Source: Ascarosepion bandense
Lineage: Eukaryota > Mollusca > Cephalopoda > Sepiida > Sepiidae
Reading direction: 5' to 3'
Assembly: GCA_037127315.1 (NCBI GenBank)
Contig: JBBBDQ010001616.1
Span: 1,095,001-1,159,000, forward strand
Length of the DNA stretch: 64,000 nt
The translations under genes were made by a program, and so were the position numbers. How positions within the stretch are numbered: position 1 is the stretch's first letter; the number at the start of each line of letters is the position of its first letter. Under the pieces are notes generated by a model. It had not been told where the DNA came from. It searched no databases and saw only the letters and a list, made by a program, of their open reading frames with translations. Shown piece by piece: positions 42,590 to 54,513 of the stretch.

Positions 42590-43430
42590 TTGTTTATTAT
42601 TTCACCCCAAGCAAGGCATTTTACTGCCACTGTTGTGCAGGGGGTTACATAGGAGGAAAGCGATGAAAAAGAGTGACAGGTTATAGGGGGTATTAGAAAG
42701 TGGGTAAGAGAAGGATGTGAATATGGGTGTAATGGGGTGGAGTGTACGGAGAAAAGAGCTTGTGAGAATAGATGCGAGTTAGTGTGATAGGAGATGTCTA
42801 TTGACCTTACATTTAAATTCCGGGAGATTGTAGCTGTCGGGGAAGCAAGTATATGGAAGTGAATTCCACAGGAAAAGAAGATATTAGAGTAGAAATTACG
42901 GTTGCATTTTATTGGTTTCACTGTAAAAGGATGGGACCGAGTTGCTAACCTAGTAGCTCGTGTAAATTCATACTTAGGGGGCACCAGTGAGCTAAGTTCA
43001 TTGGAGCAGAAATCGTGAAATTATTCTCACCGACATGATGTTGCGTCCCTTTGTCTTTTCTACAAATAATTTCATAGAAAAACTGATCTGACGAGCTTTT
43101 TCCTCGGTGCCACGAATACATATATCTAAGCGGGCTACTAGATTGGCAGTTAGGTCCCACTCATTTACTGTTGAAATAGAGAAACGCAACCGCAACTTCT
43201 GCTCCAACAGTTTCTTTTCCTGAAATTCCTACCTGTGGACATCTCTTCCGTTTCCTGTTTACTGATAACTACAATCTTCAAAAACTTAAATTCAACGCCT
43301 TCTTAAACCCCGTTGAACTTTTGCCATTTTTTCAGTCTTTCTTATTCCCAGTTTTGCCTTTGAGTTTTACTCCCTTTAACCCGCTGCCTACTGGTGGCAT
43401 TACGGTTTTGTTTTGAGTGAAAAGAAAAGA
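42590..43430. mobile_element. Two LINE-A 3' ends, head to head
   Basis: 42590-43040 is a minus-strand LINE-A 3' end; its frame 42574-42984 shows EFTRATRLATRSHPFTVKP. From about 43048 a diverged plus-strand LINE-A begins (TGCGTCCCTTTGTCTTTTCTAC) and ends near 43425. They meet inside the C-terminal block, giving an inverted arrangement. Confidence 0.75.
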
Positions 43431-43984
43431 TTATTAAAAATACTTTCATGAATTCAAAAGAATCAAAAAAGAGTGAAAATAGTTCTCAGTTGAGTAAAAG
43501 TCTCTGAGTAGATATTACACATTAAATTATGAAAAATATATCGACTTTGATCGTCAGCGAAGATCCACTGAAACGTCTTAGTCGTTACTGATATTGGAGG
43601 TGGTTCGTTGGAAGTCGCAGACTGACCAATCCTACTTTTTTTGTTGGAGGTTTTACTTTAAAGATAATGACATTTTTTTCAGCATTAATGGCACGTAAAG
43701 ATAAAGCTGTTCAGTCACGTCTTCCCATATGTTCAAACGGCCTGGAGTCAGTCGCATCGCTGCTCGCTGAAAGTCAAAATCTGTAGGTTTTTATAAGAAT
43801 TTTTTCTCGGAATTAGACTCGAGAAAGAGCTCGTAAACTAGCAACTGATCTTTATCCGTTATAGTGAAGCGTTTATATGTCGAAACAGATTAATTTGATT
43901 TGGTTTTGTTAGTAGATAGCCTACTATAAAAGAGAGACAAAACAAGAAAATCAAATTGTATATAGAAATGACATTTATAGATAC
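43431..43984. other. Unassigned interval
   Basis: No recognised repeat or gene. Confidence 0.4.
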
Positions 43985-44584
43985 GAGTGTCATTCAATAA
44001 ATATGGTGAATTTTTCGGTATAAAGACTTCTAACATAGATAGAAGCTTACCTTCTTTTTTTTTCAACGTTGTCTTCCAGCAGTGTTACACACTTTTCCCA
44101 TCTGTGCACAAGCTTCCGTATTCCCTCAGCGTAAAAATCTTTGGACTGATGTCTCAGCCAATCGCTCACACCACTTTTGACTTCATCGTCACTTTCAAAT
44201 TTCGTGTCTCGTGAACGCTTTCAAGGGACCAAGCAGGTGAAAGTCTGAAGGGGAAAGGTCTGGGCTGTACGGGGGGTGAGTAGTTCCCAGCGCAGCTCGT
44301 TGATGGTCTGCAACGTTTGGGCTGCTGTGTGAGGCCTTGCAGCTGACCTTCGAATAGGCAAGGTCATCATAGACAATTTTGTGTGCTGGCCCAACAGATA
44401 GGCTCAAAGTCCTTGGAATGTCATCCTCTGTCACCCTTCTGTCAGACTGAAGGAGGTCATTGACTGATTCAATCACCTCATGACACCTCATTTCTGAAGA
44501 CCTCCCAGGCCTGTCTTTTTCCTCAACACCGATTGAAAGTACCTGGGAAAACGAGAAATGAATAATTAAATCATCTGTCAACAT
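43985..44584 (-). pseudogene. Mariner transposase with internal deletion
   Basis: Frame 44195-44584 (129 codons) joins the second HTH region (RRVTEDDIPRTLSLSVGPAH, LAYSKVSC) directly to the end of the catalytic domain (PPYSPDLSPSDFHLLGPLK, third Asp). The first and second catalytic Asp are lost. Downstream, in broken frames, the C-terminal HxxEGIRKLV-type and RWEKCV-type blocks are recognisable as far as about 44040. Confidence 0.8.
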
Positions 44585-44691
44585 TACAGCTCATTTCTTA
44601 CATTTTTTCAATTATAATACGCGAAAGATTACCCGTGAGTATGAACGGATTTTATTGAAAATAAGCAGACACAATGTTTGCAATTTTTTTA

Positions 44692-44744
<53 letters not shown>

Positions 44745-45372
44745 GTGTATCGAGGCAGCAAATAATTTTCTAAACATATACTGTTAAATATAAGAGACAA
44801 TGAATGTCTATTATGTTTAATCCTGAGCTGTCCTAAAAGTCGTATTTTGGCTTTAATTTCAGTTGAAAATAACGACAAAAATTCTCCAACATTTGGATAT
44901 TTTTTTATTAATTTGGTTCTAAGCTTTCGGCTCATAAAACATTACATTGCATTTGAATACATGGATGGTTCTGTTGTCATTTCGCGCTATCACGCGGTGT
45001 GACGTCATAGAACTGCATTGCATATTTGTGAACTGCATTTGTTATTTTTGGTAACTATTGCCGTTGTCTAGCGGAGTTTTATGTCAACACAAAATAAAAT
45101 CGTCGCTGATGGTGGATGTTATTGCGCTACCGTCTTAATAACCTCTCTGAAGATGGCTAATGTGAGCCGAAAGCTTAGAACCAAATTAATAAAAAAATAT
45201 CCAAATGTTGGAGAATTTTTGTCTTTATTTTCACCTGAAATTAAAGCCTAAATACGATTTTTAAAACGGCTCATGATTAAACATAATAGACATTCATGGT
45301 CTGTTACATTTAACAGTATAACATTGGTTATGCCAATACGCCCTTCGGATCTCAGTGTCACACTTTCTGTTG
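44585..45372. repeat. Foldback element P (with part of Q and a LINE-B scrap)
   Basis: 44585-44695 matches an arm of element Q. (CA)n-(TA)n at 44696-44735. The inverted arms of P are about 44745-44940 and 45163-45325 (ATTTTGGCTTTAATTTCAG, CTCCAACATTTGGATA, CTAAGCTTTCGGCTCA), around a ~220-bp centre with CGCGCTATCACGCGGTGTGACG. 45331-45372 is a short minus-strand LINE-B scrap (CGCCCTTCGGATCTCAGTG). Confidence 0.75.
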
Positions 45373-45373
45373 G

Positions 45374-46320
45374 ACAAATACTGCCATAATACTTACAGAT
45401 GTAGTTCTTGACCTACTACGTGCTATTTTTAAGCCATTTACAAAAAAATAAAAATAAAAATAACAACATCCTTCACCACTCCAGGCAAATTCGAAAAATA
45501 GATTTTCGCGATCCAGTGAGAAATTATTTTTAACTAATATTTCTTTTAAAAAAATATAACACCTTCGTATGAAATTTGATTCTGAATCTCCTTTACAGAT
45601 ATAAAAATAGTAGTATGCTGCTTCACGGGGTTCAAAACAATCTACACGTGTGTACACACGCTTCCTCCCACATGCACAGATGGAAGAAATGAGCCAGCAG
45701 CAGCCGACTAATGTCTTGTCTACGCACTCATGAACACATTAGGCTGACGTACATAAAGTAAGCCTGTCCACACATTTTTCACAGCACAATAAATATTTAA
45801 TTTGTTGATAAGACAAACTTCACTGGTTTTAACAAGTAAAATTTCTTCCGAAAGTTTGTTTGATTAAAAACAAATACTGACAAAATACTCGCGGATGTAG
45901 TTGCAAAACAACTACGTGCTATTTTTTAACCATTTAGAAAATTGATCTCTTCTTTACGATTTTCTCGTGCTGTTGTGAAATTATTTTTTAACTAATGAAA
46001 ACCTTGCATTCAAAAAGTTTACACTTTTGTGTGAAATTAGATTTCGGATCACTCTTACAGATATAAATATAGAAGCATACTGCTTCTCAGGGTTCAAAAC
46101 AATTTCGAAGGGCAATGATCGACACCTGACTGCAGACGTACACACGCACACAATAGAAGAGATGACAGACAGTAACTGCTGACTTAGCCTTTGTCCACAC
46201 ACAAACAAAAACATTAGACAGGCCATCATGAAGTAAGTCTGTCCACACATTTTACATCGAACTACAAACACTTAGTTTGATAAAACAAACTACATTGTAA
46301 AGAAAATGAAATATTTTATT
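45374..46320. repeat. Old tandem duplication of a ~496-bp unit
   Basis: Unit 1 starts at 45374 (ACAAATACTGCCATAATAC) and unit 2 at 45870 (ACAAATACTGACAAAATAC). Shared blocks in order: CTACGTGCTATTTTT, GAAATTATTTTTTAACTAAT, CTTTACAGATATAAA, AGGGTTCAAAACAAT, and AAGTAAGYCTGTCCACACAT. The copies are clearly diverged. Frames at 45358-45657 and 45981-46271 overlap matching parts but share no convincing protein. Confidence 0.75.
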
Positions 46321-46802
46321 TTTATTGTATATTTCTGAAAAGAATCTATAAATGTTATTTCTACTTTTCTTTCAGAAGATAACATTTTTTATGTTTCATT
46401 CAAAAGATGTTTTGATGCTGTTGTTATTAATTGTTTAGTGTCCCGACCTTGAGCTAGCAACAAATCTCTGGGCAGACGGATTCCAAAACTATTATTAGTA
46501 TTACTTTCTGTTCCAATGAGAACGTTACATTGATAATTATGTAGCACTGTTTTATGTTTTATTAGTTTATGAAATACCTGTTCACCGCCAGCTGTGTCAA
46601 TGTTACCGGTTTGAAATCTGACAGTCCGTCTCAGTGGTAGAATAATGAGTTATATCATCACAAGATTGAATTATCCTCTTCATTTCAATTTAATGGGTGG
46701 TAACACGACTTAAAGTTAAAACTTAATAGAATAACAGAAGCTACACTATACGCTGACAATACAGTCCCAAAACCTCCAAGTAATGGTGTAATATATTTTT
46801 AT
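46321..46802. other. Unassigned interval
   Basis: Nothing recognised. Confidence 0.4.
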
Positions 46803-47780
46803 TTTTTAATCATATCGCCCCAAGCAAGGCATTTTACTACCACTGTTGTGCAGGGGGTTAAACAGCAGGAAAGTTATGATAAAGAGTGACAGGTTATAGG
46901 AGGTGTCAGAAAGTGGGTAAGAAAAGAATAATTATGGCCATAAACAGGGGGATCAGTTTATATATTGATTGTAATGTAGAATTGATCCCCCACTTTATAA
47001 CCACATTATAATAGCATAGAAGTTGTTTTTTATAATCATATCGCCCCAAGGAAGGCATTTGACTGCCACTGTTGTGCAGAGGGTTAAACAGAAAGAAAGC
47101 TATGAGAATGTATGGCAGCTTATAGGGGTGTCAGGAAGTGGGTAAGAGAAGGATGAGAAAACTGTTGAGAGTGTAGTGGACGGAGAAAGGAGAATGAGAG
47201 AGAGGATGCAGGTTAGTGAGATAGGAGATGACTGTTGACTTTACATTTAAATTCTAGGAGATCGGGGAAGCAAGTAAACGGAAAGGAGTTCCACAAGAGG
47301 GAAACGAAAGAAAAGAAGTTGTTGGAGTAGAATTTGTATTTATATTTTATATGTTTCACAGTAAAAGGGTGGGACCTAGTTGCTAATCTTATGGCTCGAG
47401 TAAATTTATATATACGGGGCACCAGTGAGCTAAGTTCATCAGAGCAGAAGTATTTGTAGAAGAGACACAGGGAAGCCACATAGCGTCGGTGAGAAAATGA
47501 CTGTATCTGAGCTGCCAAGTCGGGATCGATCACATTACAGATTCTACGTTGAATTTTGTCAAGGACCCCTATGTGGATAGCAGAAGCACCCGACCAGATA
47601 TGGCAGCAGTATTCAATGCACGGGCGGATGGTAAATTTATATATGTGCAGGATCGTTTCAGACGGGAAAAACTTCCTGGCCCTACACAGAGAACCGACCT
47701 TCTTAGCAGCGGATTTAGCAATGGATTCTATATAGTCATTCCACTTGAGGTCTGTTGTGAGAGTTAACCCGAGTTATGAG
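46803..47780 (-). mobile_element. LINE-A tail, MITE, then LINE-A 3' half
   Basis: 46803-46930 is a LINE-A tail fragment and 46934-47006 the GGGGGATC MITE. 47033-47780 is a LINE-A 3' half: frame 47213-47533 encodes IQSFSHRRYVASLCLFYKYF and IRLATRSHPFTVKHIK, and the upstream RPxIEY region reaches 47770. Same composite order as 29749-30565. Confidence 0.85.
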
Positions 47781-48070
47781 ATTATATATACCTAATGTCT
47801 CAGTAACCATTTTTTACAAGAGATCATATTTCCGACCAAGCGTAGAAATGAATACAATATAAGAACCAGGAATTTCGCTTGCAAGAGAAAATTATAGGCT
47901 TCAAAGATTGCAATATGAGACCCGATAAAAAGATAAAAATGGTTACTAAGTTTTATAAGCTTTTAATGAATAGTCGTATTTGGGTTGATAGTCTGTTTTT
48001 TCATAATTAAACAGTACATTGTAATTTCTACTGATACAGAAATCTCATTTGGGATATACTTATTTTCTGA
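47781..48070. other. Unassigned interval
   Basis: AT-rich; nothing recognised. Confidence 0.4.
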
Positions 48071-48625
48071 CGATCATGTCTCGAAATAGACATGACTGAC
48101 TGGGCAGAAGATATCCCGCAGTAGGTTGCCATTGCTTTCTGGTTGCCAGCCAACGCTATAGAACCCAATCTGTCCTGTTATTTCACTCATAGCTAGAGAG
48201 AGAAGAGATGGATTATATTATTAAGTAGTATTGACGGGGGATTAGTTTATTACTTTATAACAATAGAAAACCGAACCCCAAGTTTACGCCCAGTAAAAGT
48301 TTTAATTATGTTTCCAACTAATATATTCAGTCAGTCAGTTAAATGCTACACATGATACACGCTTTGGGCGATCATGTCTCGAAAGAGATATAACTGACTG
48401 GGCAGAGCATTATCCCGCAGTAAGCCGTCATTGCTTTCTGCGGTAGAGTGGCTGCCAGCCCAGGCTATAGAACCCAATATGTCCAATAATGTAACTTATA
48501 ACTGGAGGAAAGACACGGATTAATACCTGTTCCAGGGGTTTTTGTGCGTATGTGAATGCGAGGAATCTCGAGACATGATCGCTCAAAGCGTCTATCACGT
48601 ATGGCACTTAACTGACTAAATTCTA
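48071..48625 (-). mobile_element. SINE-T2 fragment, MITE, SINE-T2, plus small inverted scrap
   Basis: 48071-48210 is a SINE-T2 3' part. 48230-48290 is a decayed GGGGGATC MITE. 48325-48560 is a second SINE-T2, headless. 48565-48625 is a plus-strand SINE-T2 terminus (TCTCGAGACATGATCGC). The first three repeat the order found at 1641-2243. Confidence 0.8.
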
Positions 48626-48948
48626 GCAGGAATCGAACCTGCATACTCCCAAAAGCGGGATCTGCCGTCATTAGATCTGACTACGTAAGCTTCATAGTAG
48701 GCAAGCATCAATTTAAGGTTTAAATAAATGTTTTTTTCTCATTTTCCTTTAAGAATAATTTATATTTGCTCAAAAACTACGGTAGTCAAGTGGAAAGTAT
48801 AATGTACTGGTAAAAAAAGATCTTTCACTCAAATACAAATATCCATAAAATAAGATAATGTAAAACAAATAAATATAAATATGTCGGTTAATGCTATTTT
48901 CGTTAATATCCGTATGAATTCGTAATCCGAAAAACATCTTCAATTTTG

Positions 48949-48950
<2 letters not shown>
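48626..48950. other. Unassigned interval
   Basis: AT-rich; nothing recognised. Confidence 0.4.
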
Positions 48951-48996
<46 letters not shown>

Positions 48997-49251
48997 GATT
49001 TTGGATTATTACAAAGGGTAATACATATTTCACCGCCTACTGATGTTATTATTGCGGCTCGTCAGACCCAAAAATGTCTGACGAGCCGCAGTAATAACAT
49101 CAGGACGCGGTGAAATATGTATTACCCATTGTAATAATCTAAAATCTTTTATAAATTATATTACTAAGTAAAATTAAATAAATGAATTTAACATTGAGTT
49201 CTCTTGAGTTCGTTTCTATCGGAATTTGCCTGGATTATATACCAAGTCTAC

Positions 49252-49253
<2 letters not shown>
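48951..49253. repeat. (TA)n and palindrome with hammerhead-like fold
   Basis: (TA)n at 48952-48992, then arms 48993-49072 and 49075-49150 (GGATTATTACAAAGGGTAATA, ATATTTCACCGC, GATGTTATTATTGCGGCTCG). On the minus strand, 49073-48999 has helix I TTTTGGGT/ATCCAAAA, core CTGACGA, helix II GCCGC..GCGGT and GAAA, ending TA before helix I. Helix III is only partly formed, so activity is doubtful. Confidence 0.75.
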
Positions 49254-49304
<51 letters not shown>

Positions 49305-49499
49305 CAATGATGACCTGACACCACAGAAAAGGAATACAGAATTAAACAAACATAATTTCATGTTCATTCTTTTTTTTTAATATCCAGGCCTAGGCTGCCG
49401 TTCGGCCAACGCTTCGTCAGGGACCAGTCTAGGCCCGGATATTTAAAAAAAAAATGAATACGAAATTAAGTTTGTTTAAATCTATATCTCTCTATATAT
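49254..49499. repeat. (TA)n and second palindrome
   Basis: (TA)n 49254-49301. The palindrome at about 49355-49480 has arms ATTTCATGTTCATTC, AATATCCAGGCCTAGG and their mirrors. Its centre, minus strand, reads CCCTGACGAAGCGTTGGCCG, a string typical of Penelope-like termini but not a full hammerhead. Confidence 0.7.
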
Positions 49500-50226
49500 A
49501 TATTTAGTGTATCGAGGCAGCAAATAATTTTCTAAACATATACTGTTAAATATAACAGACAATGAATGTCTATTATGTTTAATCATGAGCCGTTCTAAAC
49601 ATCGTATTTTGGCTTTAATTTCAGTTGAAAATAAAGACAAAAATTCTCCAACATTTGGATAATTTTTTATTAATTAATCATAAACATGTAGGTAATATCA
49701 GACAGATTTTAGTCAATAATACAATTATACAATAATACTTATACTTACTCATACACACAGTAAAAAGAACCGTCAGATATTGGAGGCCATGTACATTAAA
49801 TCCAAACAACTCACACTTAATAAAATCACTTTTAAATCTGGCCATAACACATTACATTGCATTTGAATACATGGTTCTGTGGTCACTTCGCGCTATCACG
49901 CGGTGTGACGTCATAGAACCGCATTGCAAATTTGCGAACTGCGTTTGTTATTTTTGGTAACTATTGCCGTTGCCTAGCGGAGTTTTATGTCAACACAAAA
50001 GAAAATCGTCGGTGATGGTGGATGTTATTGTGTCACCGTCTTGGTGACCTCTCTGAAGATGGCTCATGTGCGCCGAAAGCTTAGAACAAAATTAATAAAA
50101 AATTATCTTTTTTCAACTGAAATTAAAACCAAAATACGACGTTTAGAACGGCTCATGATTAAACATAATAGACATTCATGGTCTGTTATATTTAACAGCA
50201 TATGTTTAGAATATATATATATATAT
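49500..50226. repeat. Foldback element P, second copy
   Basis: Arms 49505-49680 and 50055-50215. The centre 49850-50050 matches that at 44945-45160, including CGCGCTATCACGCGGTGTGACG. An extra 170-bp segment lies at about 49680-49850. A third, truncated copy is at 54315-54515. Confidence 0.8.
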
Positions 50227-50440
50227 AAATCCGCAGACAGATCTGTTTCGCTGTATCACAGCTCATCAGTACGGTTAGACATCTGATTGTTTTTAGCCAG
50301 GATTAAACCCTCTGAGCTATGGGCGCTTGGTCAAAGGAAGCAGATTTTTAGCGTGTGATATATCATGTAAACATACGCAAGTAGCTGAGAGTGTTCTAAT
50401 TCATGACTGAATGAATGATGCGCAGATGCTTGAGTAGCTA
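50227..50440 (-). mobile_element. SINE-T1 copy with intact hammerhead core
   Basis: Minus-strand tRNA-like head (CATAGCTCAGAGGG) with a deletion joining the A box to the B-box region, then the hammerhead and (TA)n. Upstream homology to the 7.3-kb copy covers about 50345-50435 (GAATTAGAACACTCTCAGCT). Confidence 0.8.
50231..50274 (-). ncRNA. Type-I hammerhead ribozyme core in SINE-T1
   Basis: Minus strand: helix I CCGTA/TGCGG, core CTGATGA, helix II GCTGT-GAT-ACAGC, GAAA, helix III ACAG-AT-CTGT, triplet GUC. Identical to the 7.5-kb copy through the core. The outer AGTC/GACT part of helix I is lost at the (TA)n boundary. Confidence 0.8.
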
Positions 50441-50773
50441 CTGCTTTTTCAAAGTCTACCATCCTTCCGGATTACTCAATCAGGGTGTTAAAGATGTATA
50501 TTTTGACAGCAACCATTCTGTCAAACATTTTTCTTTAAATATGACCGAAAAAGGAAAATATAGTCAATTTTTTAAAGTTTTTCGAACAGCTTAACATTTT
50601 TCCGTTTTGTTGGAAATAAGAAATATAAAATTTGGCTGTAATTTTTATCGTCCTAAGCGCTTTCGGCTTCGTCTATAGCTATTTTTAAAAGTGTTTAAGT
50701 AATTGTTATTCTTATTTTTTCTTATGATTTGACTTGTACCTAGTAATTTATTTTTGTATTGTTTTCTAAAATG

Positions 50774-50774
<1 letters not shown>
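50441..50774. other. Unassigned interval
   Basis: Contains CTACCATCCTTCCGGATTAC and CAGGGTGTT, echoing the flank of the 35.9-kb SINE-T1. Otherwise unrecognised. Confidence 0.4.
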
Positions 50775-50819
<45 letters not shown>

Positions 50820-51153
50820 TAAAATAGGATTAATTCAAGGATGTTGGATGATCATTTCGATATGAAAATCCCCACGGGGGATAACACATCACCTCAGCAA
50901 CAAAAACATCCTTTCAGAAACTTTTTTTTGTTGCTGAGGTGATGTGTTATCCCCCGTGGGGATTTTCATATCGAAATGGTCATCCAATATCCTTGAATTA
51001 ATCCTATTTTAATTTATATTTGCTCTGTAATATTTTATTACATGGAGCTCTCTTCCTGTATCATTTTTAATATTAAAATAAAATTTTTGATATTAATTAG
51101 GATCGGGTGTTTGGAATTTACCTTCCTGCTTTTTCCGACTGAATTAAAGTATC

Positions 51154-51192
<39 letters not shown>
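50775..51192. repeat. (TA)n and foldback element R, second full copy
   Basis: (TA)n 50775-50816. Arms 50817-50915 and 50925-51018 are nearly exact mirrors. The flank TATTTGCTCTGTAATATTTT...AATTTACCTTCCTGC runs to (TA)n at 51158-51192, the same order as 29073-29440. Confidence 0.9.
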
Positions 51193-51193
<1 letters not shown>

Positions 51194-51478
51194 AAAAACT
51201 ACTAAAAAGTTTAAAAATGTATTTATTTTTTTGACAGTATTTGTTTATTTCTATTATTATATTTTATATTTCAGACCGTCCTCAGTCCTTCATCAGAAAC
51301 AAAGGATTTTAAAATTCAAATTAGAAACGTATTTCACGAGAGCGTCCGCAGAGAGAGTTTGTTTACATCACGTGACGCAGAAAGCAACATATTTTTTTTA
51401 AATATTTGTAAACGTAAACCTATCTTTAATAATACTTATAAATTTTGTTTTAGAGAAAACTTTTTAGATTGTATCTTA

Positions 51479-51533
<55 letters not shown>

Positions 51534-51575
51534 CTTTAAATTTAGATTGTGTTTTTTACAATTTTTGTATACAAA
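51193..51575. repeat. Single arm of element S, unassigned DNA, (TA)n
   Basis: 51215-51310 matches one arm of element S, with the hammerhead-like string CTGATGA..GAAA on the minus strand. 51311-51480 is unrecognised. (TA)n 51482-51532. Confidence 0.6.
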
Positions 51576-52680
51576 CGCGATTGTCCCTCAAGGCTTTATT
51601 CTAAGTCCTAAGGCTCTTCCTGATCTTCATTAACGATCTCCCCGATGTAATAAAATCCCAAGTGGGCATATACGCTGACGACACTACGGTTTACTCTCGG
51701 CTCGACCAAAATCTGCTGAGGCTGACGAAGCAAACCTCGCCGCCGACCTTGAAAAGGACCCCCAGTCCCTAGTGAACTGCGATAAGAAATGGCTCATGAA
51801 TTTTAAAACATCCAAAACGAAGCTGCTATCTATTAACCATTCCAGGCAATCGCTCCTTCCCCTCCCCGATTAACATGGATTAGGCTAGTCTCCCTGAGAG
51901 CAAAACACTGCCCCTCCTTGGGTAAACACTCACAACAGACCTCAAATGGAACGACTATATCGAATCGATAGCTAAATCTTCTGCTAAGAAGGTCGGTTCT
52001 CTGGGTAGGGCCAGGAAGTTTTTTTCCCGGCTGAAACAATCCTGCACATATATAAATACACCATCCGCCCTTGCATTGAATACTGCTGCCATATCTGGTC
52101 GGCTGACCGTGCTGTCCAATTAGGGGTCTTTGACAAAATCCAACGGAGAATCTGTAATGTGATCGATCTTGACCTGGCAGCTCAAACAGTCACTTTCTCA
52201 CCGGTGCAATATAACTTCTCTGTGTCTCTTCTACAAATACTTTCACGGCTTCTGCTCCAATGAACTTAGCTCTCTGGTTTCCCCTATATATGAATTTACT
52301 CGAGCCACAAGATTAGCAACTGGGTCCCAGCCTTTATAGTGTGAAACCAATAAAATGTAAACGCAAATTCTACTCTACTAGCTTCTTTTCTCGCATTTCC
52401 CACCTGTGGAATTCCCTTCAATTTACTTGCTTCCCTGACATCTACAATCTCCAGGAGTTTATGTGTAAAGTCAATAGTCATCACTTATCTTGCTAACTTG
52501 CATCCTCTCTCTCACGCTCCTTTCTCCGTCCACTCCACTCTCAGTATCTTAACCCATCTTTTACCCACTTCCTGACACTCCCTATAACCTGTTACTCTTT
52601 CTTATAATTTTCCTCCTATGTAACCCACTGCGCACCAGTGGCAGTAAACTGCCTTGCCTGGGGCGATATGATTATTAAAA
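51576..52680 (+). pseudogene. LINE-A with RT palm motifs
   Basis: The most complete LINE-A. VPQGFILSP (51583-51609), a frame slip, LFLIFINDLPDVIKSQVGI, then the catalytic YADD (51671-51682) and DTTVYSRLDQ. Later blocks in other frames: LKWNDYIESIAK (about 51945), RPCIEYCCHIW (about 52065), SLSHRCNI-type, and the C-terminal block to about 52490, then 3' UTR and tail to 52677. At least five frameshifts or stops; 5' truncated upstream of the palm. Confidence 0.9.
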
Positions 52681-52945
52681 TAGTTGATTCATGTTCGGAT
52701 TCAAATTTTGATTTGTTTTCATTTGAAAACTTTCGATTGTCTCATTTAAAAACTTTTTTTTTTAATCACATCACGGTAAGGCCACTGGTGTGCAGGGGGG
52801 CTACATAAGAGTGAATAGTTTGGAAAAGAGAAAGCCGGAAACCACATCCTAAACAGGGAACAAGGGATGAGCCTCTACACCTGTTCAGTAGACGTGGGTG
52901 GAGTGTGAACCAGGCGATAGTTCAGTCTATCTACTCCAATTAGAC
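52681..52945 (-). mobile_element. SINE-P copy
   Basis: T-run at 52757, tail with a ~12-bp deletion (AATCACATCACGGTAAGG), body and head complete to about 52940. Inserted just downstream of LINE-A. Confidence 0.8.
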
Positions 52946-53290
52946 TAAAAAAGAAAAGTACAGAGAGAGAGAAAATGTTTGTGCCTTTTACTTCTCTACA
53001 ACGCTATATCGCAGGCGTTACTTATTAGTTAAGTGCCATACGTGATACACGCTTGGGCGATCATGTCTCGAAAGAGGCATGACTGACTAGGCAGAAGATT
53101 ATCCCGCAGTAGGTTGCCATTGCTTTCTGCGGTCGACTGGTTGCCGACCAAGGCTATAGAACCCAATCTGTCCTGTTATTTAACCCATAACTGGAAGGAA
53201 TAGACGGATTAATACCTTTCCCAAGGGTATTTGCGCGTAAGTCTATGCAATGAATTCGGCTGGAATTCGAACTCAGCTCCCCGATTTCTC
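52946..53290 (-). mobile_element. SINE-T2 without tRNA-like head
   Basis: From about 53028: AAGTGCCATACGTGATACACG, the hairpin CATGTCTCGAAAGAGGCATG, and body to GAACTCAGCTCCCCGATTTC at 53287, where the tRNA-like head is cut. 52946-53027 is unassigned. Confidence 0.85.
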
Positions 53291-53799
53291 GTTAATAAAA
53301 GTCCAGATAGGGTAGCTAAATCCAGCACTGCTCATTATAATATCTCTGACAATACACAACTCTCTCTCTCTGTACATCTTTTTTAGTCTACGTTTCTGAA
53401 TGAGACAATCGAAATAATTCGAATGAAATTTATTACAGTGATTGATTTCTTTTATACTTTTCACCTCGAAATAGAGACATGATTTTCCGAACAATGTATT
53501 ATCTCAAAGAGTAATTAAAACAAAAACGTGAGGAAGATTGTTATTTGCCAGCTGAGAGCCTAAGACAAGGTCAGCAGCTTCCGTCGACGCCCTTGATTCT
53601 TCATTCTGATAGACAATTTCTGAAGAAAAATGGAGTTGCCTTCCTATAATTTAAGCCAATTCAGCTCGTCATAAAATATTCCAGAAAGATGTCGGTTGTA
53701 AAAACATTATCATGGTACGCCCTTTAAAAAACAATAAACATCAAGTATTTATTTTAACTGCTTCCATAAACTGGCTATTATGTACTTATTTGTAAACAC

Positions 53800-53801
<2 letters not shown>
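53291..53801. other. Unassigned interval
   Basis: No recognised element. A 73-codon frame lacks any domain. Confidence 0.4.
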
Positions 53802-53837
<36 letters not shown>

Positions 53838-54053
53838 CTCAAACATAAATATACATATATATATGTGTGTGTGTGCATAGTTTACTTTGAACATATATTT
53901 TTATGTTTGTGTGTGCTTGTATGTGTGCATGTATGTGAGTGATTATGTGTACAAATATCTTTTATAATCAAGCACACACATGCAGATTCAGACATAAACA
54001 CATACATATGTCTTTCTCTATCTCTCTCCCTTTCGCTATCTCTTTCACTCTGT

Positions 54054-54103
<50 letters not shown>

Positions 54104-54254
54104 TTCGCTAACATTTTTTCTATCTTTCTGGCTGAGGCAGTCGAAAGTATTCGAATGAAAACAGATCTAAATTTTAATCTGAATGTGCATCTGCTTATAC
54201 AGAAATTGAAAAAAACACAATCTAAATTTTAAATTATACATGCATATATATATA

Positions 54255-54298
<44 letters not shown>

Positions 54299-54314
54299 TG
54301 ACAATCCCTATTTC
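53802..54314. repeat. Microsatellite cluster
   Basis: (TA)n at 53802-53833, 54055-54101 and 54272-54296, with GTGTGT patches between; AT-rich filler. Confidence 0.85.
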
Positions 54315-54513
54315 TGTTATAGAACCGCGTCATAGAACCGTATTACAAATTTGCGAACTGCGTTTGTTATTTTTGGTAACTATTGCCGTTGCCTAACGGA
54401 GTTTTATGTCAACACAAAATAAAATCGTGCAAAAATACAACGTTTAGAACGGCTCATGATTAAACATAATAGACATTCATTGTCTCTTATATTTAACAGA
54501 ATATGTTTAAAAA

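Noticed and set aside
45140..45180. Hammerhead in element P (CTGAAGATGGCT..AGCCGAAAGC)
   Set aside because: GGCT/AGCC can pair, but I found no helix III with a UH end and no helix I.
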